Source of the DNA: JAYRWN01 sp041917975
GTDB taxonomy: Bacteria; Bacteroidota; Bacteroidia; Chitinophagales; Saprospiraceae
Direction of reading: 5' to 3'
Length of the DNA: 21,645 nt
NCBI GenBank assembly: GCA_041917975.1
Contig: JAYRWN010000151.1
Span: 1-21,645 of the forward strand
Position 1 is the first letter of the stretch. The number at the start of each line of letters is the position of its first letter. The notes below the pieces were generated by a model, which had not been told where the DNA came from, did no database searches, and was given only the letters and a program-made list of their open reading frames with translations. The translations under genes and the position numbers were made by a program. Below are positions 15,901 to 21,645 of this stretch, piece after piece.

Positions 15901-16325
15901 ATGAGGCCGTGAATTTTTATAAGCTAGCTACGAATGGTATAAGCGAACCTGTGCAGGCCATATTTTATAATGATCCTCAACCTGATAAGATTTTTTACCA
16001 GGGGCTCGCGTGGTCAAGGCTGAATCAAATAGAAAAAGCGAATTCTATCTTCCAGCGGTTAATTGAATTTGGGGAAAAACATTTGAATGATCAAATTAGT
16101 ATTGACTATTTCGCTGTATCTCTTCCTGATCTGTTGGTATTTGATGCCGATCTTGACCTTCGTAATAAAATCCATTGCTTTTATTTAATGGCGCTGGGCC
16201 ATTTAGGATTGGGAAATGCTAATACTGAAAAAGCAGAAAAATTATTTAATGAAGTCTTACAGTTAGATCTCAATCACCAAGGCGCAGCCATACATAAACA
16301 AATGATCAATTTTTTGCACTTATGA
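12984..16325 (+). CDS. DUF5107 domain plus tetratricopeptide-repeat protein
   Basis: 1113 residues with no signal peptide, so probably cytoplasmic. The N-terminal ~350 residues match DUF5107 (PF17128), a beta-sandwich related in look to galactose-mutarotase/aldose-epimerase folds: LPELGGRIQMAYDK (P76-K89), GGIEFNWPQHHRPSTF (about 115-130), LWWANPAV. A linker with a second beta region leads into a long series of TPR units (about 465-1110), for example YYEEALRRDPKDIRNNNALGLWYLRRG and YYLGNFWYDKRQYQNALNCWEQSVSLDP. The biochemical role is unknown to me; such proteins sit in carbohydrate loci of Bacteroidota and other phyla, and the fold suggests sugar binding or catalysis. It diverges from the AraC gene and shares an ATGA overlap with the sugar porter downstream, so the two are made together and likely handle the same imported sugar. 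Confidence 0.88.
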   Translation: MNEDYVKIWEEQVPIPTYQIGKAEKNPLFLEKRIYQGSSGVVYPHAVIESISNDKTEKLYKALFLENKFLKIMILPELGGRIQMAYDKVKQRHFIYYNQVIKPALVGLTGPWISGGIEFNWPQHHRPSTFEPLDYDFKENEDGSKTILVNEVERMFRTKALVGFTLYPDKAYLEIKANLYNRTPFPQTFLWWANPAVKVNDHYQSVFPPDVNAVFDHGKRDVSSFPIAKGTYYKVDYSPGTDISKYKNIPVPTSYMAITSKYNFIGGYEHDTKGGVLHIADHYISPGKKQWTWGHGDFGKAWDKNLTDEDGPYIELMAGVYTDNQPDFSWLQPYEEKSFVQYFMPYSEVGMVKNATKEAIVNLEFENDKISIKLYTTSEYNCIKVALLNNNQEVFSQIISSSPANPYLKELRLKQPFIPEEITLTISELVSNKILVSYRKEKGNEQEIPEAAEAAKKPPDVENNEQLYLTGLHLEQYRHATYRATDYYEEALRRDPKDIRNNNALGLWYLRRGQFVISEPFFRQAISTLTQRNPNPYDGEAYYHLGWALKMQNKNNEAFDAFYKSVWNDAWQHPGYLNLARIAALKMDYEEALEFIQKALIKNYHSHTARHLKVVILRKLNKRKETAALIEESLQLDPFNFGCLFEKYLLLNSSGEGKAADVLIHLKKLSRNWVHNFIEYSFDYAHAGLYKEAGQFLSVYSEGILDVYPMLEYYLGWFAYQSGDAQVALKHFQTASSLKPDFVFPNRIEDVLVLEKAMQVNPNDSKASYYLGNFWYDKRQYQNALNCWEQSVSLDPSFPTSHRNLSLAYYNKLNDPERALVSLEKAFSLDTTDARVFMELDQLYKKLNKAPQNRLSFLETHLTLTESRDDLYLERITLLNQIGEYNKAKELLAAHRFHPWEGGEGKVVNQYLICHIELAKHAIEKRDYQGAIVWLNHAQFYPDNLGEGKLTGAQENDIFYLKGLAYSYLGLVDEAVNFYKLATNGISEPVQAIFYNDPQPDKIFYQGLAWSRLNQIEKANSIFQRLIEFGEKHLNDQISIDYFAVSLPDLLVFDADLDLRNKIHCFYLMALGHLGLGNANTEKAEKLFNEVLQLDLNHQGAAIHKQMINFLHL

Positions 16326-17656
16326 CTAACCAACATCCTTATAACAATGCATATATTCTTGGCACATCATCAATATCAGCCTTAGGCGGATATCTGTTCG
16401 GATTTGACTTTGCCGTAATTTCCGGGGCACTACCTTTCTTGCAAAAACAATTTGGACTGGATGCTTATTGGGAAGGATTTGCCACCGGTAGTCTGGCACT
16501 TGGAGCCATTGTTGGATGTGTTATTGCCGGATCAGTTGCAGAAAAATATGGAAGAAAGCCGGGGTTGCTTTCAGCAGCTTTAGTGTTTACTTTCTCTTCA
16601 TTGGCCATGGCTTTTGCTCCCGGCAGGGATTTTTTTATTTTCTCCCGTTTCGCTGCAGGCATTGGGGTTGGCATGGCTTCAATGTTATCGCCCATGTATA
16701 TTGCAGAAATCTCACCGGCGCATCTTCGCGGAAGAATGGTCGCCATTAATCAACTTACCATCGTAACCGGGATATTAATCACCAATCTTATCAATTATAC
16801 CTTACGTAATAATGGTGATGACGCATGGCGCTGGATGTTTGGTTTGGGAGCTATTCCTTCCGGCCTTTTTTTTCTTGGGGCTTTATGGTTGCCCGAAAGC
16901 CCGAGATGGCTGATAAAAGCAGGAAAAAATGTTAAAGCAAAATTAATACTGCAAAAAATTGGCGGAATAGGTTTTGCTAATGAATCATTCCCTAAAATAG
17001 AAGATTCTTTACGGGGCAATACCAAGATGAGTTATCGGGCTGCATTTAATAAAGCCGTTTTACCGGCTGTTTTAATAGGTATTGGACTGGCAGTATTCCA
17101 GCAATTATGTGGTATCAATGTAGTCTTTAATTATACATCCAGGATTTTTCAAAGTATAGGCGCATCGCAGGATGATCAGTTATTACAAACTGTATTTATT
17201 GGCGGAGTGAACCTTGTATTTACACTTCTGGCTATGCTGCTGGTGGATAAACTTGGCCGCAAGCCGCTGATGCTCATTGGGGCAGGTGGCCTAGCAATTG
17301 TGTATATTATAGTTGTTCGTATGTTGGGTACAGGCTCACACCATGTCTCATGGTTTTTATTATCTGCTATTGGTATTTATGCCATGTCATTAGCCCCGGT
17401 TACCTGGGTATTAATTTCAGAGATATTTCCAAATAAAGTTAGAAGTGCTGCGCTTTCCATTGCCGTATTGAGTTTGTGGACTGCTTATTTTATTCTTGTA
17501 TTTACTTTCCCCATTTTATTTGACCAACTGAAAGACAGTACTTTTTATATCTATTCAGGAATTTGTATACTTGGATTCATATTCATATGGTTTAAAATAA
17601 AAGAAACAAAAGGGCAAACACTGGAAGAGCTGGAGGGAGGAACAATCGGGCATTAA
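16322..17656 (+). CDS. MFS sugar:proton symporter, sugar porter family
   Basis: 444 residues, twelve membrane segments. Family signatures are in order: GGYLFGFDFAVISGAL in helix 1, YGRKPG after helix 2, SPMYIAEISPAHLRGRMV between helices 4 and 5, PESPRWL (191-197), QQLCGINVVFNY (260-271), DKLGRKPLM after helix 8, and KIKETKGQTLEELE at the C-terminus. These are the XylE/GLUT-type hallmarks, including the sugar-contact QQ in helix 7. It should import a monosaccharide or small sugar driven by protons; fucose, xylose or arabinose-like sugars are possible but the sequence does not settle this. Its ATG overlaps the stop of the DUF5107-TPR gene by 4 bp, so it is translationally coupled. It is 111 bp before the GH2 gene. 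Confidence 0.92.
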   Translation: MTNQHPYNNAYILGTSSISALGGYLFGFDFAVISGALPFLQKQFGLDAYWEGFATGSLALGAIVGCVIAGSVAEKYGRKPGLLSAALVFTFSSLAMAFAPGRDFFIFSRFAAGIGVGMASMLSPMYIAEISPAHLRGRMVAINQLTIVTGILITNLINYTLRNNGDDAWRWMFGLGAIPSGLFFLGALWLPESPRWLIKAGKNVKAKLILQKIGGIGFANESFPKIEDSLRGNTKMSYRAAFNKAVLPAVLIGIGLAVFQQLCGINVVFNYTSRIFQSIGASQDDQLLQTVFIGGVNLVFTLLAMLLVDKLGRKPLMLIGAGGLAIVYIIVVRMLGTGSHHVSWFLLSAIGIYAMSLAPVTWVLISEIFPNKVRSAALSIAVLSLWTAYFILVFTFPILFDQLKDSTFYIYSGICILGFIFIWFKIKETKGQTLEELEGGTIGH

Positions 17657-17767
17657 AAAACAATTAGTATGTTATAAAATTGTGCATTTATAATTGTGTT
17701 TACTAGCATGAGCTTGAAAAAGAGTAGACATAAATAAAACAAAAGTTAATCTTAAAATATTTACAGC

Positions 17768-20614
17768 ATGAATAAGCGCAGCATAAATTGTTTTTCCCTG
17801 GTTCTCTTGACAATAATGGCCATGTATCACAGCAAGGCTCAAAATGTAATAGACTTATCTGGCGATTGGAAATTCCAAATAGATTCCAATGACCTGGGCC
17901 TAAAAGAACAATGGTTTTCAAAATCTTTACCGGATAAAGTAACCCTACCGGGAACCATAGCAACCAATGGCAAAGCCTCCCCTGTTTCTTTAAATACATT
18001 ATGGACAGGGCAAATTGTAGATTCTTCATTTTTTAGAAGTGATAGATATGCCAGGTACCGTACCAAAGAGAATTTTAAAATTCCTTTTTGGCTACAACCT
18101 ACTACACATTATATAGGAGCCGCCTGGTATCAAAAAGAAGTAGAAATAAAAAAAGATTGGTCAGCAAAAGAAATTTCCTTGTTGTTGGAAAGATGCCATT
18201 GGGAAACTCAGGTATGGATAGATAATAAAGCAGTGGGCATCCAAAATAGCCTGGCAACACCACATCATTATAACGTAAGTGCATTTTTATCTCCCGGAAA
18301 ACATACCCTGACGGTGCGTGTGGACAATCGAGTAAAAGAAATCGACCCGGGAATGAATTCCCATAGCATTTCCGACCACACCCAAAGCAATTGGAATGGT
18401 ATTGCCGGAGCTATAAAATTAATCAGCAATCCACTTGTGTTTATTAAACGTGTAAACGTGTTTCCACATGTTGCTACTAAACAAGCAACTGTAACTGTTT
18501 GGGTTGAAAACAAATCAGCAGGGCAAAAAAAAATAAGGCTAACTACTGCCGCAGAAAGTATTAATTCAAAAGCTGGACATAAAATTTCCGGAGTGCTGGT
18601 GAACCAAAAAATTAAAACCGGCATTACAAAACTATCCATAGACCTTGATCTGGGTAAAGATGCACTGTTATGGGATGAATTTTCACCCAATCTTTACCGT
18701 TTGAACCTGTCCTTAATTTCAAGTGAAGGCCATCAAAAAGAGTCTGTAGATTTTGGAATGCGGGAATTTAAAGCACATGGAACCCGCTTTGCCATAAACA
18801 ACCAACCTGTATTCTTAAGAGGTACTTTAGAGTGTTCCATTTTTCCAAAAACAGGTTATCCCTCAACCGACATTAATGAATGGACCCGAATCTTTAAAGT
18901 TTGTAAAACATACGGATTGAATCATGTCCGTTTTCATTCGCACTGCCCGCCAGAAGCAGCGTTTGAAGCCGCAGATCGCGTTGGCATTTATTTACAAGTG
19001 GAAGCCAGCAGTTGGGCTAATAGCGGCTCTTCAGTCGGAGATGGTAAACCCATCGATAAATGGCTGTATGAGGAGACGGACAAAATTCTGGAAGCATATG
19101 GCAATCACCCATCCTTTTGTATGATGGCCTATGGAAATGAACCTGCCGGATCAAAACAAGAAAAATACCTGGGCGATTATGTGACCCATTTTAAAACAAA
19201 GGACAACCGAAGAGTATATACCGGTGGAGCGGGGTGGCCCTTTGTGGAAACTGCCGATTATTACAACAATGCAGAACCAAGAATACAGGGATGGGGACAA
19301 GGATTAAACAGCATGATCAATAAGGAAGCACCACAAACACAATACGATTTTAAAAAAATTGTTGAAAAGGTAAATATGCCTTATGTAAGCCATGAAATAG
19401 GACAATGGTGTGCCTATCCCAATTTTAAAGAAATTAAAAAATATACCGGCGTATTGAAAGCAAAAAATTTTGAAATATTTCAAGAAACCCTGCAGGATAA
19501 TAAACTTGGTTATCTGGCAGACAGTTTTTTACTGGCTTCCGGTAAATTGCAGACCCTATGTTACAAAGCAGATATTGAAGCAGCATTGCGTACGCCGGGT
19601 TTTGCGGGGTTTCAGTTATTGGATTTACACGATTTTCCTGGTCAGGGCACCGCACTTGTAGGTGTTTTGGATGCTTTTTGGGAGGATAAAGGATATGTAA
19701 CCGGTAAAGAATACAGTGAATTTTGTAATCAAACAGTTCCGTTGGCCAGATTGCAAAAACATATTTTTAATAATACAGAAGACTTTGTGGCTACCATCGA
19801 AGTAGCACATTTTGGTGCCCAACCGTTGAAAGCTCCTACAATTACCTGGACTATAACAGATACTAAAGGTAATTCTATAAAAACCGGGAATTTTCATTTA
19901 CAACAATTAGCCTTAGATAATTGCCAAACAGTAGGTCATATCAAGATTCCTTTAACTGAAATTAAAGAACCAAAACAGTTGCAATTAATTGTTGATGTCA
20001 ACGAATTTACTAATGGTTGGGATTTTTGGGTTTATCCACACCAAGTGAACTCAACTGAAAACGATATCTACATTACAAATGCTATTGATGATAAAGCGCT
20101 CCAGACACTAAACCAAGGTGGCAAAGTATTATGGTCAATTAAAAAGGGTGCTTTAAGCCCGGAATACGGAGGCGACATAAAAGTAGGTTTTTCCAGTATC
20201 TTCTGGAATACCGCCTGGACCGCAAAGCAAGCACCCCATACGTTGGGAATTCTGTGTGATCCCAAACATCCGGCGCTGGCTGAATTCCCGACCGAATATC
20301 ATTCCAACTGGCAATGGTGGGATGCCATGCACCATGGACAAGCTATTATTCTGGATCATTTTTCAGAAACGATAAAACCCATTGTACGCCTGGTAGATGA
20401 CTGGTTCGAAAACAGGAGCCTGGGGCTCATCGTTGAAGCCAAGGTTGGAAAAGGTAAAATTATGATAAGTGGTGCCGATTTATTGACTGACAAAGAAGAT
20501 CGCCTGGAAGCCCGCCAACTACTTCATAGTTTGACAACCTATATAAATTCACCAGCTTTTAATCCTGAAAATGAAATATCTTTGGAAGAGTTAAACAGGA
20601 TTGGTAAAAAATAA
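17768..20614 (+). CDS. Secreted glycoside hydrolase family 2-type enzyme
   Basis: 948 residues with a signal peptide (FSLVLLTIMAMYHSKAQ, cleavage near A25-Q26). A sugar-binding jelly roll (IDLSGDWKF... AAWYQKEVEI... LLLERCHWETQVWID) and an immunoglobulin-like domain precede the TIM barrel (from about residue 335; FLRGTLECSIFP, LNHVRFHSHCPPEAAFEAAD). The acid/base is probably E458 in MAYGNEP and the nucleophile E543 in VSHEIGQW, both in GH2-like positions. The last ~200 residues form an extra alpha/beta region (ITNAIDDKALQTLNQGGKVLW, GKGKIMISGADLL) that resembles the trimerisation or amidotransferase-like domains of some beta-galactosidases. It acts outside the cytoplasm and, with the fucosidase downstream, should trim a branched plant or host glycan. 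Its exact specificity is open; divergence of loops makes an unusual GH2 subfamily likely. Confidence 0.85.
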   Translation: MNKRSINCFSLVLLTIMAMYHSKAQNVIDLSGDWKFQIDSNDLGLKEQWFSKSLPDKVTLPGTIATNGKASPVSLNTLWTGQIVDSSFFRSDRYARYRTKENFKIPFWLQPTTHYIGAAWYQKEVEIKKDWSAKEISLLLERCHWETQVWIDNKAVGIQNSLATPHHYNVSAFLSPGKHTLTVRVDNRVKEIDPGMNSHSISDHTQSNWNGIAGAIKLISNPLVFIKRVNVFPHVATKQATVTVWVENKSAGQKKIRLTTAAESINSKAGHKISGVLVNQKIKTGITKLSIDLDLGKDALLWDEFSPNLYRLNLSLISSEGHQKESVDFGMREFKAHGTRFAINNQPVFLRGTLECSIFPKTGYPSTDINEWTRIFKVCKTYGLNHVRFHSHCPPEAAFEAADRVGIYLQVEASSWANSGSSVGDGKPIDKWLYEETDKILEAYGNHPSFCMMAYGNEPAGSKQEKYLGDYVTHFKTKDNRRVYTGGAGWPFVETADYYNNAEPRIQGWGQGLNSMINKEAPQTQYDFKKIVEKVNMPYVSHEIGQWCAYPNFKEIKKYTGVLKAKNFEIFQETLQDNKLGYLADSFLLASGKLQTLCYKADIEAALRTPGFAGFQLLDLHDFPGQGTALVGVLDAFWEDKGYVTGKEYSEFCNQTVPLARLQKHIFNNTEDFVATIEVAHFGAQPLKAPTITWTITDTKGNSIKTGNFHLQQLALDNCQTVGHIKIPLTEIKEPKQLQLIVDVNEFTNGWDFWVYPHQVNSTENDIYITNAIDDKALQTLNQGGKVLWSIKKGALSPEYGGDIKVGFSSIFWNTAWTAKQAPHTLGILCDPKHPALAEFPTEYHSNWQWWDAMHHGQAIILDHFSETIKPIVRLVDDWFENRSLGLIVEAKVGKGKIMISGADLLTDKEDRLEARQLLHSLTTYINSPAFNPENEISLEELNRIGKK

Positions 20615-20727
20615 GGACGTGCTGTATAATTTTTAATGAAGAAGAAATAAATCATCTTTAAACACTGGGTTGGCCACAAACAATTCTTTTTGGGTATTTG
20701 ACAAAGTAACGCTAATTAATCAAGATA

Positions 20728-21645
20728 ATGAAAAAAATAAATACAATAATCTGCTTTTTAGTTTTAGCCCAATTGGCTAAAGCACAAACACCCTCCTTCG
20801 AAAAATCTATGCAAGACTTTTTTAGCGACAGATTTGGTATGTTCATACACTGGGGCCCCGTAAGTTTAAGAGGCACCGAAATTGGATGGTCCAGAGATAA
20901 AGAAGTATCTAAAGAAGATTACGATTCATTATACAAAGAATTTAATCCCGTATTATTTAATGCCGATACCTGGGTAAAAACGGCAAAAGATGCTGGCATG
21001 AAATACCTAACCATTACAGCCCGCCATCATGATGGCTTCTGCATTTGGCCAACCAAATTTACAGCGTACAACATCTCGAACACGCCCTACAAAAAAGATA
21101 TACTAGGGGCATTAAATAAAGCTTGTAAAAAGCAAGGCATTAAATTTTGTCTTTATTACAGCATTCTGGATTGGTATCATCCCGATTATCCCATACACAG
21201 TGCCCATAATGGTAAAGTAGACCCAAAATCAGACCTGAACAAGTATAGGGCATTTTTGAAGAACCAGTTAAAAGAACTGATTACCATGTACGACCCATTT
21301 ATGCTTTGGTTCGATGGTGCTTGGGAAAGCCCCTGGACCGATGAAATGGGCAAAGAACTTTACACTTACCTGAAAACCTTAAAACCCTCCTTGATAGTTA
21401 ACAACCGACTGGGTAAAGAAATAGCTGCTGTAAGCAATAAGAAAATTGATGTAAATAAAATGGTAGGTGACTACGATACACCGGAGCAAGTGGTAGGCAG
21501 GCTTAATATGGAAACACCCTGGGAAAGCTGCTTTACCATTTGCAACCAATGGTCATGGAAGCCAAATGATAAATTAAAATCGTTGGAAGAATGTATGTCC
21601 ATACTTTTAAGAACCGCCGGTGGCAATGGTAATCTGCTTTTAAAC
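20728..21645 (+). CDS. GH29 alpha-L-fucosidase-type enzyme, N-terminal part (cut by window end)
   Basis: 306 residues are visible and the frame is open at the window edge. A signal peptide (INTIICFLVLAQLAKAQ) indicates export. The GH29 hallmarks are FGMFIHWGPVSL, TITARHHDGFCIWPTKF, and the catalytic nucleophile D196 in MLWFDGAWE. The family removes alpha-L-fucose from glycan ends with retention; a minority act on other sugars of similar shape. The typical 'KHHDGF' motif is RHHDGF here, which is common in GH29. It follows the GH2 gene by 113 bp and is likely in the same transcription unit, giving an exo-acting pair. The C-terminal beta domain lies outside the window. Confidence 0.9.
   Translation, partial: MKKINTIICFLVLAQLAKAQTPSFEKSMQDFFSDRFGMFIHWGPVSLRGTEIGWSRDKEVSKEDYDSLYKEFNPVLFNADTWVKTAKDAGMKYLTITARHHDGFCIWPTKFTAYNISNTPYKKDILGALNKACKKQGIKFCLYYSILDWYHPDYPIHSAHNGKVDPKSDLNKYRAFLKNQLKELITMYDPFMLWFDGAWESPWTDEMGKELYTYLKTLKPSLIVNNRLGKEIAAVSNKKIDVNKMVGDYDTPEQVVGRLNMETPWESCFTICNQWSWKPNDKLKSLEECMSILLRTAGGNGNLLLN

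Noticed and set aside
17661..17697. acaatt/aattgt inverted repeat after the sugar porter as a terminator
   Set aside because: Six A/T-rich pairs with a 12-base loop and no following T run; too weak to call, so read-through into the GH2 gene remains possible.
18268..18690. 140-codon minus-strand ORF inside the GH2 gene
   Set aside because: Shadow of a clear secreted glycosidase; its translation has no recognisable features.

Overview
The window looks like a chromosomal segment of a Bacteroidota species, probably from the Chitinophagales/Sphingobacteriales side. The reasons are gene content (a LytS/LytTR two-component pair, a SusCD-free glycan-use cluster led by an AraC-type regulator, a DUF5107-TPR protein, GH2 and GH29 enzymes), the near absence of Shine-Dalgarno sequences, AT-rich leaders, and TAnnTTTG-type -7 boxes. 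No tRNA, rRNA, CRISPR array, transposase or phage gene was seen.

Layout. At 1-1190 is the 3' part of a LytS-type sensor kinase followed by its LytTR response regulator. A 664-bp AT-rich gap (1191-1854) holds no convincing gene. A secreted transglutaminase-fold protein follows (1855-3000). Next comes a tightly packed three-gene cluster (3288-6305): a NagX/HGSNAT-like membrane acyltransferase, a secreted alpha/beta-hydrolase esterase, and a lipoprotein that resembles animal paraoxonases down to the calcium ligands. holA (DNA polymerase III delta) is at 6353-7378. A sodium-dependent SNF transporter and a 42-residue MetS-like partner (7541-9327) are translationally coupled and converge on a hydroxymethylglutaryl-CoA lyase (9337-10200, minus). 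A small membrane protein (10309-10551) diverges from the lyase. An ankyrin-type protein (10837-11619) appears to have lost its Tat signal to a stop codon.

The right half (11940-21645) is a carbohydrate-use cluster, visibly more AT-rich than the holA/transporter region. A minus-strand AraC regulator diverges from a plus-strand run of four genes: DUF5107-TPR, an MFS sugar porter (4-bp ATGA overlap with the former), a secreted GH2-type glycosidase, and a secreted GH29 alpha-L-fucosidase-type enzyme cut by the window end. The intergenic region between regulator and cluster carries 21-bp-spaced direct repeats just upstream of a possible -7 box, an arrangement expected of an AraC-activated promoter. 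The inferred logic is that GH29 and GH2 release sugars outside the cytoplasm, the MFS porter imports a mono- or small oligosaccharide, and the signal-less DUF5107-TPR protein acts on or senses it inside. This last step is the least understood and most interesting part of the window. All calls rest on reading the sequence; no search or alignment was run.
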